Positions 21,766 through 29,983 of a stretch of 42,413 bases of DNA are shown piece by piece (the stretch's first letter is position 1; every line of letters starts with the position of its first letter). This stretch comes from a virus. The translations under genes were made by a program, and so were the position numbers. Under the pieces are notes generated by a model. The model did no database searches. It saw nothing but the letters and a program-made list of their open reading frames with translations, and had not been told where the DNA came from. The stretch is from the IMG/VR virus record IMGVR_UViG_3300046009_004738, positions 1 to 42,413 of that record; one strand, written 5' to 3'.

Positions 21766-22583
21766 TATTTTGGCTGATGTGCGTTAGGGTGTTCTGCTTG
21801 TTTTTTACCAATTAGTACGTCCAAGTCACCCGCAAACTCATAGTGTCCTGAGTGGTTTAGTAGCACCTTAGCGTGAGCATAGATCTCACCACCTAGTTTA
21901 GCCCAACGGCGGCAGAATGTCCAGTCTTCACTTAGATAGTGACCACGCTCGTCGATCTCTGTATCAAAGATTGAGAACATAGTTGGTTCGTATTGTTTAC
22001 CTAGACCTACATCGTCCACATATTTTGTTTCTGGATGTGCGACACAGAGTTTTTCATATACATGACGTTTGAACATCATGAAGCCTGTGCCCATGGTATC
22101 TACGGGGAAAATGTCGTTGATGATCTGTGTACCTGGTTTAACGTTAATCACATAGCTGATTGGCAATGCTTTCTTAGGATATAATCCACCAATAACATCT
22201 TTGTCTGCAGCCAACATCATGAAGATACTTTCTGGTTGAAAACGAATGTCTGCATCAATAAACATGAAGTGTGTGGCCGCAGGATTGGTCATCATCTTAG
22301 CCATGAGATTGTTACGAGCACGTGTGACTAATGACTCATTGACCATGGTATCTAGGCTCCATTGGAGTCCTGACTTACTAGCCATCAGGATGAAACGCAA
22401 GAAGCTAGTGAAACAGGGTTCTGTGATCTGTCCACCGTAACAGGGAATACCAAAATGGATATGAACTTTGGTAAAATCATATGGAACACCTTGTTGTCCT
22501 TGTTGCATTGCAGGTTGTTGGCCTGGGGCCATGGCGATCATGCTAGGCTGATTAGGTTTAATGCGTTTTGATTGTTTTGCCAT
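21765..22583 (-). CDS. GT-A family glycosyltransferase-like protein
   Basis: In the 272-residue protein, VHIHFGIPCYGG starts the nucleotide-sugar domain, VTRARNNLMAKM follows, and THFMFIDADI holds the DxD-type metal site (D110, D112). The C-terminal part (LSEDWTFCRRWAKLGG) is typical of family 2-like enzymes in which an acidic residue acts as base. The first 35 residues are Gln/Met-rich and probably disordered. Phage enzymes of this type glycosylate DNA, virion proteins or host surface polysaccharide; the target is unknown. Confidence 0.75.
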   Translation of the reverse strand: MAKQSKRIKPNQPSMIAMAPGQQPAMQQGQQGVPYDFTKVHIHFGIPCYGGQITEPCFTSFLRFILMASKSGLQWSLDTMVNESLVTRARNNLMAKMMTNPAATHFMFIDADIRFQPESIFMMLAADKDVIGGLYPKKALPISYVINVKPGTQIINDIFPVDTMGTGFMMFKRHVYEKLCVAHPETKYVDDVGLGKQYEPTMFSIFDTEIDERGHYLSEDWTFCRRWAKLGGEIYAHAKVLLNHSGHYEFAGDLDVLIGKKQAEHPNAHQPK

Positions 22584-22609
22584 CGAAAATCTCTCTTATG
22601 TAAATTAAA

Positions 22610-22774
22610 TTATGCTACTTGAATTTCAACTAAAGTGTTAGCGCCTGCTAACTCTTGAACTACTGCTTCTAAACTTTCTATGATTGAGGCGGTAAGTACA
22701 GGACTGGCTGTTTGATCATCCTTGACCAACTTACTGACCTTGATTACCACAACTTCTTCATGTAATTTTGCCAC
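22610..22774 (-). CDS. Small conserved-looking protein with GTG start
   Basis: A 54-residue frame starts at the GTG at 22774, with AAGGA 9 nt ahead and a late-type box farther upstream. The product begins VAKLHEEVVVIKVSK and ends LVEIQVA; it reads as a short beta-alpha-beta with no low-complexity stretch. It fills the only gap between the glycosyltransferase and Clp genes and has a promoter and ribosome site, so it is probably real. Function unknown. Confidence 0.65.
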   Translation of the reverse strand: MAKLHEEVVVIKVSKLVKDDQTASPVLTASIIESLEAVVQELAGANTLVEIQVA

Positions 22775-22804
22775 GATCGTGATTCCTTAATAATATACTC
22801 ATAT

Positions 22805-22811
22805 TATTTAT
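22805..22811 (-). promoter_or_regulatory. Late-promoter-like AATAAATAA
   Basis: The minus strand reads ATAATAAATAATATGAG, 30 nt upstream of the GTG at 22774. It sits in the gap after the Clp gene and would drive the small gene and the glycosyltransferase. Confidence 0.5.
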
Positions 22812-22837
22812 TATGCATGATTTCAGCAGTAAAATTA

Positions 22838-25153
22838 TTATACTACGATGATACCGTTTTCGTCAACAGTTTTGTTTTCTAATAGATCAATTGAGGGAGC
22901 GATAACAGTGAATTTAACTTGTTCATTGATCCAATCAATAGTAATGATGCTTCCGGAATCAACATGATCAAACAAGATCTTCTTGCTCAATGGTACTTTG
23001 ATGAGCTCACTAATCTTACGTGCCAACGGTCTTGCACCCATGGCAGGATCAAATCCAACTTCTGTTAGATGATCTATCAATGCTTCAGAATTATGAAGTT
23101 TGATTTCTTTTTCCGCTAGTAGATCGTTCAATTCACCTAGGAATTTAACCACGATCTTTTTCATTGAAATTTTGTCAAGTTTATTAAATTTAATTACAGC
23201 GTCAAGCCGATTGCGGAACTCTGGTTTGAAGAACTTCTTGGCTGCTTCATCATCTGTGCCTTCCTTGACCTGGCTACGGCCAAATCCAATGGCATTCTGT
23301 TCACCATCTGCACTACCTAGGTTACTGGTCAAGATCAGGATAGCATTTCGACAATCTGCTTTCTTACCATTGGATCCTGTGATGAATCCTTCGTCCATGA
23401 TCTGTAGTAATAGGTTACTGATATCTGGATGTGCTTTTTCGATCTCATCCATTAGGATGACTGAGTGTGGATTACGTTCAATATCACTAATCAGTAAGCC
23501 ACCACCTAGGTTACCATCTTCGTATCCCACATAGCCCGGAGGAGCACCGATTAGTTTGGCCATGGCATGTTTCTCTTGGTATTCACTCATGTCATATCGC
23601 AAGAGTTTCATGCTGAGTGCTTCTGAAAGTAATTTACATAATTCTGTCTTACCAGTACCGGTTGGACCTAAGAACAAGAAGTTGCCTACTGGTTTGTTAT
23701 GTGCTTTCATACCAGCCTTGGCCACGTAGATCTTTTCCAGTACAGAGTCAACTGCTGATTCCTGACCATATAGTCGATCTTTGATTGTTGTTTCTAAGTT
23801 AACCAAACTTTCATTGGCTTTTTCGCTGAGTAGATTTTCCTTGGGAATCTTAGTTGCCTTGCTGATAGTATCAACGATGTCTAGTTTACCCACAACGAAA
23901 TCTGCGTTCTTGATTTTTAACTTAGCACAGGTCATATCGACGAGATCGATGGCCTTGTCTGGTAATCGACGATCTGTTTGATAACGTACACTGAGATCCA
24001 CTGCGGCGTCGATAGCATCGTCGCTGATAACACCATTATGGAATTTTTCAAAGTGTTGTCTCAAACCGTACAAGACTTCTTTAGCGATCTCTGGGCTCGG
24101 TTCATCAATGTTTAGTTTGTAGAATCTGCGCATTAGCGCACGGTCTTTTTCAAACGATTGTGTGTATTCTTCAAAAGTGGTCGATGCGATAACTTTAATA
24201 TTGCCTTTAGCCAGTGCTGGTTTGAGCATGTTAGCAAAGTCTACTGAACTTGATCCACCTGCACCTGCACCCTGCATCTGATGCGCTTCATCGATGAACA
24301 AGATGGTATTGCCCTTGATGTTTAAGGCACTCAATACTTCTTTGAGCTTTTCTTCGAACTCACCACGGTATTTAGATCCTGCTAGTAAACTGCCAATTTC
24401 TAGATTATAAACAGTATAGGGTTTCAAATATTCGGGCACTTCACCATTGACGATCTTGTGAGCTAGGCCTTCTGCGATAGCAGTTTTACCCACACCAGGA
24501 TCACCAATCATCAATACGTTTGACTTACTGCGACGTGCTAGTACCTGTGCGATTTCTTCAAGTTCACCCAAGCGGCCAATCACTGGATCGATCTTGCCAT
24601 CTAGGACCTCTTGATTTAGATTAGTGCAGTATTCCTTAAGAATCTTGTCAGCGTAGTCTTTCTTACCAGCACTGCCATCTTTCTTGCCAGATCTACTATT
24701 GAGTCGATCAGGATATTCGTGAGTGAAGAAATCAACCAGGGGCTTGCGATTGATACCCCATTTGATTAAGAAATAGGCCGCATGGCTGTTGGGTTCTTGG
24801 CTGATGCTTAGAAACAAGTCAATGGGCAACATCTCTTCACGAGCACCAAATAATACCTGGGTGAAAGCTCGATTGAACACACGTTCAAGAGCATGGGTGC
24901 GCAAGGGTGTCAGATTTTCCACAGCTTCTCTGGTCAGATGCTCTTGACGACCAATGTAGTCATATAGATCACGCAAGAGTTGATCTACTTCCGCACCAAA
25001 ATCAACCAATACCTTGTTAAAACTTCTATGCTCTATCAGGCAGATCAGCAGATGTTCAAGGGTTACATATTCGTGCTTGTAGTCCTTGGCCAAAGTACAG
25101 GCATTGTTGATGATCTCTTCTATTTCAGGATTTGAGCGCATGTTGTCTGACAA
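22838..25153 (-). CDS. clpA: ClpA-like AAA+ unfoldase with IGF tripeptide
   Basis: The 771-residue protein has the Clp N-domain (residues 8-145), AAA module 1 with Walker A GDPGVGKT (217-224) and Walker B ILFIDEAH (284-291), and module 2 with GPTGTGKT (496-503) and [13 protein letters not shown]. There is no ClpB-type coiled-coil middle domain, so it is ClpA-like. Residues 622-624 are IGF in the position of the ClpP-docking loop (IGL in E. coli ClpA). The start is TTG at 25153 because AAAGGA lies 6 nt upstream; ATG 25141 is too far from it. It probably feeds substrates to host ClpP. The dnaJ-like gene lies just upstream. Confidence 0.88.
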   Translation of the reverse strand: MSDNMRSNPEIEEIINNACTLAKDYKHEYVTLEHLLICLIEHRSFNKVLVDFGAEVDQLLRDLYDYIGRQEHLTREAVENLTPLRTHALERVFNRAFTQVLFGAREEMLPIDLFLSISQEPNSHAAYFLIKWGINRKPLVDFFTHEYPDRLNSRSGKKDGSAGKKDYADKILKEYCTNLNQEVLDGKIDPVIGRLGELEEIAQVLARRSKSNVLMIGDPGVGKTAIAEGLAHKIVNGEVPEYLKPYTVYNLEIGSLLAGSKYRGEFEEKLKEVLSALNIKGNTILFIDEAHQMQGAGAGGSSSVDFANMLKPALAKGNIKVIASTTFEEYTQSFEKDRALMRRFYKLNIDEPSPEIAKEVLYGLRQHFEKFHNGVISDDAIDAAVDLSVRYQTDRRLPDKAIDLVDMTCAKLKIKNADFVVGKLDIVDTISKATKIPKENLLSEKANESLVNLETTIKDRLYGQESAVDSVLEKIYVAKAGMKAHNKPVGNFLFLGPTGTGKTELCKLLSEALSMKLLRYDMSEYQEKHAMAKLIGAPPGYVGYEDGNLGGGLLISDIERNPHSVILMDEIEKAHPDISNLLLQIMDEGFITGSNGKKADCRNAILILTSNLGSADGEQNAIGFGRSQVKEGTDDEAAKKFFKPEFRNRLDAVIKFNKLDKISMKKIVVKFLGELNDLLAEKEIKLHNSEALIDHLTEVGFDPAMGARPLARKISELIKVPLSKKILFDHVDSGSIITIDWINEQVKFTVIAPSIDLLENKTVDENGIIVV

Positions 25154-25177
25154 GATTGGTCCTTTATATAAAAATAT

Positions 25178-26029
25178 TTAGTAGGTTGATCGAATGTTTC
25201 TAAGTATACTTAATTGTTGTTCTGTTAAACTAGGGGTCTTAATATTAATAACAACGATTAAATCACCTCGATGATTGGTATTCATCTGATACAATCCTTG
25301 ACTCTGTAATCCAAATTTTGTTCCTTGCTGGCAGGCCTGCGGTATCTTGATGCTGTATTCCTTACCATCAATACCTTGAACTATTTTATCACAACCTAGC
25401 ATAGCATCTATGCTGTCTATTTCTATATTAGCGACAACGTTGATACCATGTAGTTCAAAACGGTTATCAGGTTGTATAGTAATTATAACATACAAATCAC
25501 CCCTTGTCAAGGTATCAAACATGTTGTCACCCATTTGGCTATACTTGATGGTGGTCCCATCATTAACTCCCCTAGGGATATCCACATCTATGTTATAGCG
25601 ATCACCTTTGGTAGTTTGGACTGATATAGTCTTGCGTTGCTGTTCAAGCGTGCTGGACAGGGTCACCGTCAATTGCACACGTAGATCTTTGTTGCGCCTA
25701 GGCTGTCGTTGTTGGAATGGGTGCCCACCTGGAAAACCTTGGCTAAAGAATTGGGTGAATAGATCTTCTGGTCCACCACCACCAAAATGGAATTCAAAAT
25801 GGTTACCATGATGGCCGCCACCCATGTGCTGGAAAGGATTTGGATTATCGTGTTGTGCCCGACGTTGCGGATCACTTAGGGTTTCATAGGCTGATTGTAT
25901 TTCTTGGAACTTATGTGTGTCACCACCTTTATCGGGGTGATGGGCACTTGCTAGTCGACGATACGCCTTTTTAATTTCTTCTTCGGATGCCCCTTTAGGC
26001 ACACCCAGTGTTTCATATGCATTAGCCAT
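25178..26029 (-). CDS. DnaJ/CbpA-like co-chaperone
   Basis: The 283-residue protein has an N-terminal J domain with the HPD motif at 31-33 ([12 protein letters not shown]), a Gly/Phe/His-rich linker (FQHMGGG...[11 protein letters not shown]), and two C-terminal beta domains ([20 protein letters not shown] and [19 protein letters not shown]). The zinc finger is absent, so it is closer to CbpA/type II. It would stimulate host DnaK ATPase and pass clients. It is followed by the Clp gene and preceded by a late-type promoter. The ATG has no clear Shine-Dalgarno sequence. Confidence 0.9.
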   Translation of the reverse strand: MANAYETLGVPKGASEEEIKKAYRRLASAHHPDKGGDTHKFQEIQSAYETLSDPQRRAQHDNPNPFQHMGGGHHGNHFEFHFGGGGPEDLFTQFFSQGFPGGHPFQQRQPRRNKDLRVQLTVTLSSTLEQQRKTISVQTTKGDRYNIDVDIPRGVNDGTTIKYSQMGDNMFDTLTRGDLYVIITIQPDNRFELHGINVVANIEIDSIDAMLGCDKIVQGIDGKEYSIKIPQACQQGTKFGLQSQGLYQMNTNHRGDLIVVINIKTPSLTEQQLSILRNIRSTY

Positions 26030-26067
26030 ATTATTATATTACAACAGAGTTAGTTTGTTGTCAAATT

Positions 26068-26074
26068 TATTTAT
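26068..26074 (-). promoter_or_regulatory. Late-promoter-like AATAAATAA
   Basis: The minus strand reads GAAATAAATAAATTTGAC, 38 nt upstream of the dnaJ-like ATG, overlapping the stop of the methyltransferase gene. Confidence 0.5.
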
Positions 26075-26784
26075 TTCTTAGATTTAGCGGCACGTTTAAG
26101 TTCAGCTTCGTACCACTCTTCTTCTTTAACGTAGATTTCTTGGAAATGTTCATCTAAGTTACATTGTTCATCAATAGGTAAGTCTAGTGTAGCAAAACTG
26201 CGTTTAGCAAGTACACTGATTCCTGTGCGACGATTAACAACGTTACCATCGCTATAGAACATACTACCCCATGGGAATGTAATAAGATCATAAGTACCAT
26301 CCCAGAACTTAGTGCGTAGGTCGATCATAAATTCGCGACAACCATCAATTCTTAACGTATCGTGGAATACAATAACTCCACTTTCACTTAACAATGGATA
26401 GATAACATCAAAATCGTTTTTGATACCATCATAGCTGTGACATCCGTCAATGTATGCTAAGTCGATGCTAGGATGTTTAGATTTAATTAGTTCTGCAAAC
26501 TCTGGTGTGCGGCTGTTGATTTTAGTAAGTTCGAAGTTTACATGACCTTTTCCACGTAAATATTCTTCGCATTTTTCTTTACTAGACCAATGTTCAAATT
26601 GGTTATTTAATCCATGTGTGTCCCATAGATCATATCCATAGACAACGCCGCCGCGTAGTTTAGCACCACGACATAACCAATCTGTTGATTTGGCTTCTGC
26701 CACACCAACCTCAACGATTACTTTGGCTTGATTAAGATAAACGAGACTTTCTAATAAGGGGCCCTGCTCTTCGACGTATTCCAT
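26071..26784 (-). CDS. SAM-dependent methyltransferase (Methyltransf_24-like)
   Basis: The 237-residue protein has VIVEVGVAEAKSTDWL near residues 22-37 as the SAM-binding glycine region, GYDLWDTHG as the acidic strand end, and DLAYIDGCHSYDGIKNDF near 128-145, then ESGVIVFHDT. This 'IDGxHxY...D' and 'FHDT' pattern is that of class I methyltransferases related to sugar O-methyltransferases and cephalosporin hydroxylase-like proteins. It is separated from the lysis cassette by a terminator hairpin (26803-26838). The acceptor could be a sugar; not shown. Confidence 0.7.
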   Translation of the reverse strand: MEYVEEQGPLLESLVYLNQAKVIVEVGVAEAKSTDWLCRGAKLRGGVVYGYDLWDTHGLNNQFEHWSSKEKCEEYLRGKGHVNFELTKINSRTPEFAELIKSKHPSIDLAYIDGCHSYDGIKNDFDVIYPLLSESGVIVFHDTLRIDGCREFMIDLRTKFWDGTYDLITFPWGSMFYSDGNVVNRRTGISVLAKRSFATLDLPIDEQCNLDEHFQEIYVKEEEWYEAELKRAAKSKK

Positions 26785-26802
26785 TTGAACTCCATTGATA
26801 AA

Positions 26803-26838
26803 AAAAGGTAAACTATATGTTATTATAGCTTACCTTTT
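26803..26838 (-). terminator. Intrinsic terminator after the lysis cassette
   Basis: Arms 26803-26817 and 26824-26838 pair over 14 of 15 positions around a 6-nt loop. On the minus strand the hairpin is followed by a run of seven T (26806-26800). It ends transcription coming from the proline-rich frame just before the methyltransferase gene. Confidence 0.8.
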
Positions 26839-26846
26839 ATTTAATG

Positions 26847-26872
26847 TCTACTGTAACAGTAGATTATTTTTT
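26847..26872 (+). terminator. Perfect 7-bp hairpin followed by T-rich run on plus strand
   Basis: TCTACTG and CAGTAGA (26847-26853, 26857-26863) form a perfect stem with a TAA loop, followed on the plus strand by TTATTTTTT. This would stop antisense transcripts. On the minus strand it begins right after the stop codon of the proline-rich frame. Confidence 0.5.
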
Positions 26873-27121
26873 ACGTCTTAGAGGTCGATTTGGATCATCT
26901 ACCGCTGGCGCACTTGGTGCAGGTGTTGCAGCCGGAGCATCACCAAACGTTGGAGGTGCACTACCAAAATCTGTTGCTACTGGTACAGGAACAGGTGTTT
27001 GTGCTATTGGCGCCGGAGGTGGTGTCCAAGTCTGCTGCGGTTGTGGAACTTCTGGTGAAGGAGTAATCCACTGCGGTTGTGCTGGAACACTTACTTCTGG
27101 GGCTGTTCCGTACCCCGTTAT
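26864..27121 (-). CDS. Proline-rich -1-frame extension of the holin-like gene
   Basis: An 85-codon frame runs from the ATA codon at 27121 to TAA at 26864. Read from ATA it gives ITGYGTAPEVSVPAQPQW, many Pro/Ala/Gln/Thr residues, and ends DDPNRPLRRKK. The composition (no stop, real amino-acid pattern, opposite-frame ORF clearly a shadow) supports coding. It has no ATG, GTG or TTG after an in-frame TGA, so it probably cannot start on its own. Entry by -1 slippage at GGGAAAA (27127-27121) would fuse it to the 96-residue holin-like protein, giving 181 residues. Alternatives are an ATA start in an ATAA overlap or a missing A in the run. Confidence 0.6.
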   Translation of the reverse strand: MTGYGTAPEVSVPAQPQWITPSPEVPQPQQTWTPPPAPIAQTPVPVPVATDFGSAPPTFGDAPAATPAPSAPAVDDPNRPLRRKK

Positions 27122-27127
27122 TTTCCC
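27099..27127 (-). promoter_or_regulatory. Candidate -1 ribosomal frameshift signal
   Basis: The heptamer G GGA AAA (27127-27121, X XXY YYZ form) is in the holin reading frame directly before TAA. Four nt later GGGGT (27116-27112) pairs with GCCCC (27103-27099) around an 8-nt loop (four G-C pairs plus T-G). Heptamer, stop codon and short stem are the usual bacterial -1 frameshift layout; lambda G-T uses the related GGGAAAG. Confidence 0.6.
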
Positions 27128-27408
27128 GCGTCACCAGCCTCGATAGCCGCTACTTTTTCTTTACCACGTGTCCAAGCTGCGATACCTAAAATAGCACCCA
27201 TGGAGATGTGATATAAACCACCACCTTGTAGGGTGATAGGTATGTAACTTGAAATTGCCTGACCTGGATTAAAATACTGTAGTACGTTGAATAAGATTGG
27301 GCCTGCGATAAAGTCAAACCAAATCGTAGCCATATAAGTTACGGCCATCAATGGGCGCCACTTAGTGGTCATCCAATCTGTTGTTTTTTGTTCTGCTGCT
27401 GATGTCAT
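27118..27408 (-). CDS. Holin-like membrane protein (3-TM type)
   Basis: The 96-residue product has TTKWRPLMAVTYMATIWFDF (about 14-33), ILFNVLQYF, then TLQGGGLYHISMGAILGIAAW and a charged end TRGKEKVAAIEAGDAGK. The WRP..., 'LQGGGLYH.SMGAI' pattern fits a phage holin family related to the three-membrane-segment gene-transfer-agent holins. Position at the end of an endolysin and spanin-like block supports this. AGGAG precedes the ATG, and a late-type box lies upstream. The frame ends at a slippery heptamer, so a longer frameshifted product is possible. Confidence 0.75.
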   Translation of the reverse strand: MTSAAEQKTTDWMTTKWRPLMAVTYMATIWFDFIAGPILFNVLQYFNPGQAISSYIPITLQGGGLYHISMGAILGIAAWTRGKEKVAAIEAGDAGK

Positions 27409-27439
27409 TGTCTATGCTCCTAGTGCTTTATTATAATAG

Positions 27440-27446
27440 TATTTAT
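27440..27446 (-). promoter_or_regulatory. Late-promoter-like AATAAATAC
   Basis: The minus strand reads GCAATAAATACTATTATAATAAAGC, 31 nt upstream of the holin ATG at 27408. It lets the holin be transcribed separately from the rest of the lysis block. Confidence 0.6.
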
Positions 27447-27455
27447 TGCGTTTGG

Positions 27456-27650
27456 TTAAATCAAGCCAGCCACAGATTTTAAATCGTCTAGCATTTCGTG
27501 TAGCTGTGTCAGTTTCGCTAGATCGCCAGCTGCTTCATTTACAGCGGCAGTGTGTTTAAGATCTTCTAATAATTCTTTGTATTCACTAGCTGATAATGCG
27601 CCAGCGTGATATTGTGCTTGTAAATCTTCTGCTTGTGTTTTGGTGCTCAT
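27456..27650 (-). CDS. Small helical protein in lysis cassette
   Basis: The 64-residue product (MSTKTQAEDLQAQYHAG...) has the pattern of two amphipathic helices: LSASEYKELLEDLKHTAAV and DLAKLTQLHEMLDDLKSV. The 'hydrophobic-S-x-x-E-Y-x-x-L-L-x-D' element resembles the SHOCT-like short C-terminal segments found in many proteins. Its ATG overlaps the stop of the lipoprotein gene by 4 nt. The function is unknown; the context suggests a lysis-related regulator. Confidence 0.7.
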   Translation of the reverse strand: MSTKTQAEDLQAQYHAGALSASEYKELLEDLKHTAAVNEAAGDLAKLTQLHEMLDDLKSVAGLI

Positions 27651-28066
27651 CTTGGTTTTGCTCCTATGACGTTTTGAATAGTTACTGCGTTTTTCTCAAT
27701 AGTGCCAAACTTGAGTGTGCAGTATGCAGGACTCACCGGATCCTTCTCATGATATCTTACATTTAGTCCTTTGACAATTTCAACAAGTTCTGCAGTCATC
27801 TTAACTGTTTCTTCGTTATGTGGAATGCTGGCTGAATAATTCTTTAGTTCTACTGACTTGTACCATAGATTTTCTACCACAGGTACTACTTCGGCTGTAC
27901 CGCATTTAGCCGCACCCAAATTAGCTGTAGTGCGGATGCTGTTGATTTGGCTGTATTCGTTATTGTCAAACTTAGCCATGTTCCATGCACGATACAAGGT
28001 AGTTTGTTTTATAGTTGCGCATCCTGTTAGTAATACTAAGGCCAATGCTAATGCTAATTTTCTCAT
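27647..28066 (-). CDS. Putative lipoprotein in lysis cassette
   Basis: The 139-residue product starts with MRKLALALALVLLTGC, a signal peptide with the lipobox LLTGC, so the mature protein would be lipidated at Cys16. Two further cysteines (C55 region and C117 region) and mixed helices follow. It overlaps the outer-spanin-like gene by 4 nt. A second lipoprotein next to a spanin pair may assist outer-membrane disruption or act on the cell envelope, but no family is recognised. Confidence 0.75.
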   Translation of the reverse strand: MRKLALALALVLLTGCATIKQTTLYRAWNMAKFDNNEYSQINSIRTTANLGAAKCGTAEVVPVVENLWYKSVELKNYSASIPHNEETVKMTAELVEIVKGLNVRYHEKDPVSPAYCTLKFGTIEKNAVTIQNVIGAKPR

Positions 28067-28329
28067 TTGACTTCCTCAAATATTTTACGTTGTGTTTCAT
28101 ACCATTCTAACCAAGCCTTACTCTTAGCATGACACTCTTTGGCTTTGGCATAGTTGTCTGTGGTATTTTCTAATAGATCTGATAGTTCACGTTTAGCGGA
28201 ATCCAATGGCAATAATAAATCACAAGGTTTAGACAATGCTTCTGGTGCTTGCGGGAAACTCATGGTTACTGGCACACTTGTAGCACAACCTGTTAACAAT
28301 AGTAGGCTAATAAGAAATAAATTACGCAT
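28063..28329 (-). CDS. Outer-membrane spanin-like lipoprotein
   Basis: The 88-residue product has the signal MRNLFLISLLLLTGC with a lipobox, a Pro-containing segment (FPQAPEALSKPCDLLLPLD) and a C-terminal helix rich in charged residues (ECHAKSKAWLEWYETQRKIFEEV). The size and layout fit Rz1-type outer spanins. Its ATG overlaps the upstream inner-spanin-like gene by 1 nt. Together they would bridge inner and outer membrane and fuse them at lysis, which points to a Gram-negative host. Confidence 0.75.
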   Translation of the reverse strand: MRNLFLISLLLLTGCATSVPVTMSFPQAPEALSKPCDLLLPLDSAKRELSDLLENTTDNYAKAKECHAKSKAWLEWYETQRKIFEEVK

Positions 28330-28772
28330 TATTTCTTCTCCTTGATGATACTAGAATTATAAGCAGCAACTGCTTCGTCACTAAGTTTACATTCAGCATT
28401 AATTTTTTCACGATTCCTGCGGATATTTTCTTTTGCAACTTCTGCCTTTTCTTTAATCTTAACTATCTTAGTTACGATTTTTTCTTGGACTTTAGTATTG
28501 GCTTGTTTGGCTTTGGCTTCTGCGACTGCTACTTTCTTTTCAACTTCTGCTACGCGAGCACGCCATTCCATTTCTGTTGAATAGCCACCTTTGAAGTATA
28601 CACCTGCGACTAACAGGGCGATGCCTAGTAGTTGTAGAGGTAGTTTCCAACGTCCAACGAATGGAACCCATCCTAGGAAGAATCCCAATGCGGTAGCAAC
28701 GAGACCTGCGATACAGATACCATTGATCACATAGATCAAGAAACTATCTGGAAGTAAATGTAGGATCCACAT
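28329..28772 (-). CDS. Inner-membrane spanin-like protein with long coiled coil
   Basis: The 147-residue product has two hydrophobic N-terminal segments (IYVINGICIAGLVATALGFF and LQLLGIALLVAGVYF), then a charged helical stretch from about residue 63 to 125 (VAEVEKKVAVAEAKAKQANT...KIVKIKEKAEVAKENIRRN) typical of the periplasmic coiled coil of i-spanins. The C-terminal NAECKLSDEAVAAYN has one Cys that could form an intermolecular disulfide. It directly precedes the outer-spanin-like gene. A pinholin-type role is less likely given the coil. Confidence 0.7.
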   Translation of the reverse strand: MWILHLLPDSFLIYVINGICIAGLVATALGFFLGWVPFVGRWKLPLQLLGIALLVAGVYFKGGYSTEMEWRARVAEVEKKVAVAEAKAKQANTKVQEKIVTKIVKIKEKAEVAKENIRRNREKINAECKLSDEAVAAYNSSIIKEKK

Positions 28773-28775
28773 GGT

Positions 28776-29387
28776 TTATGCCAATACGTGTTTAGCGTGT
28801 TCGTAGTGTTTCTTGCGATCATCAAGACCGATAGTACCACCATTAATCCGTTTAGTCATTAGAACGATGTCGTCTTTGTCGCAGATAGCGTTTAAGCCGT
28901 TCTTCTTCCAGAACCAGCAAGCTGACTCGATAGCACCATCAAGTGTTTCTAAGTCTGCTACTGCTTCGTCTAGAGTTAAGCCAACTGCCTTGGCAAATTG
29001 ACTATAGTTGTCACGACCGGTTAATTGTATAGCACCGCGTCCACGGAATCGATATCCATCACCACTTGCTTCATCGCCATTGCTCATGCGGTTAGCATAG
29101 ACCTTGTTAGCAATCTTTTCTGGATTACGTGCATAAGGTTGTGCTGATTCTAATGTTGGGAAATACTTCTTAAAGATTTTGTTCAGACCTTCAGCTGAAT
29201 AGTTTAGATTTTCTTTCAGCACTGTGAATCCTGCTGACTCATGTCCGCACTGTGCTAGGAAACCTGCCGCACGATTGACAGTATTGATCTCATACTTGTC
29301 AAATGATTCTGTTAAGGCGTCTGCTAGATCGTCTGGGTATTTGTATTTGGGAAATATTGCTTTGATATGTTCTGCTGTGATTTGCAT
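28776..29387 (-). CDS. GH19 chitinase-type endolysin
   Basis: The 203-residue product shows the GH19 core: CGHESAGFTVLKENLNYSAEGL with candidate catalytic acids E50 and E59, then FRGRGAIQLTGRDNYSQFAKAVG, and SACWFWKKNGLN. GH19 phage lysins cleave peptidoglycan glycan strands. There is no signal peptide, so export depends on the holin (27118-27408). The C-terminal TKRINGGTIGLDDRKKHYEHA is standard for the family. It is the first gene of the lysis block, before the spanin-like pair. Confidence 0.9.
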   Translation of the reverse strand: MQITAEHIKAIFPKYKYPDDLADALTESFDKYEINTVNRAAGFLAQCGHESAGFTVLKENLNYSAEGLNKIFKKYFPTLESAQPYARNPEKIANKVYANRMSNGDEASGDGYRFRGRGAIQLTGRDNYSQFAKAVGLTLDEAVADLETLDGAIESACWFWKKNGLNAICDKDDIVLMTKRINGGTIGLDDRKKHYEHAKHVLA

Positions 29388-29407
29388 CTTAGATTCCTTT
29401 CAAAAAA

Positions 29408-29983
29408 TTATTTTAAACCTGCTGCTACTCTTAGGCTCTCCGTGTAATCGTTAACAGGTGCTGTGGTATCTATTGGTATACCTGCAACGGCCTTCATGGC
29501 ATCTAGTTCTGCCGTGTCTTGCCCATACTTGGCATTATAGGCTTTAGGTGATAGAGGAATGATCTCTTCTAGTACCTCTTCAGTGAGATCATGATCTACA
29601 GTGGATTTATAGTAATGTACACGCCAATCACTTATATCTTGTTCTGTTAGATTCATGACATCTTCCATGATCTTGATTATCTGGGCTGGTAATTCGTCTG
29701 TGCGATCTAATTCTACAAATACCAGATAGTCGCCACCTTCTTTTTCACCAGAACTGACATCGGCATCTAGTACAAAATCATAACCTTTTTCGATAAAATT
29801 GACCAAGTCTGCACTGGGCTCCTTGCCAGAGACTTTGAAGCTGATCACACAGACATCTGCGTCATCGCCCATCTTGCTCTTGTATTCGTCGATGTGCATC
29901 TCAGTATGAACTAGGCGTTTCAGATCGCCTTGTTCGAGATTTTCTCTCAGCAGTTTAGAACTGCGGTGCTGGTTGTTGTGCAT
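29408..29983 (-). CDS. Conserved T4-like phage protein, function unknown
   Basis: The ATG at 29983 (MHNNQHRSSKLLRENLEQ) overlaps the end of the upstream gene by 29 nt; a longer frame to 30049 overlaps it more. The 191-residue product contains RENLEQGDLKRLVHTEMHIDEY, a beta strand VCVISFKVSGKEP, and DFVLDADVSSGEKEGGDYLVFVE, a pattern I know from T4-like aquatic phages without an assigned function. There is no catalytic motif or membrane segment. Its position with the next gene upstream suggests a pair of virion or morphogenesis proteins. Confidence 0.7.
   Translation of the reverse strand: MHNNQHRSSKLLRENLEQGDLKRLVHTEMHIDEYKSKMGDDADVCVISFKVSGKEPSADLVNFIEKGYDFVLDADVSSGEKEGGDYLVFVELDRTDELPAQIIKIMEDVMNLTEQDISDWRVHYYKSTVDHDLTEEVLEEIIPLSPKAYNAKYGQDTAELDAMKAVAGIPIDTTAPVNDYTESLRVAAGLK

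Noticed and set aside
26033-26064. TTGACA followed by TAATAT/TATAAT before the dnaJ-like gene
   Set aside because: The spacing to the best -10 is 18-20 nt and the -10 touches the start codon; the nearby ATAAATA box is a better explanation.
26844-27146. Glycine/Cys-rich plus-strand frame
   Set aside because: It is the shadow of the proline-rich -1 frame on the minus strand; it also contains the terminator hairpins.
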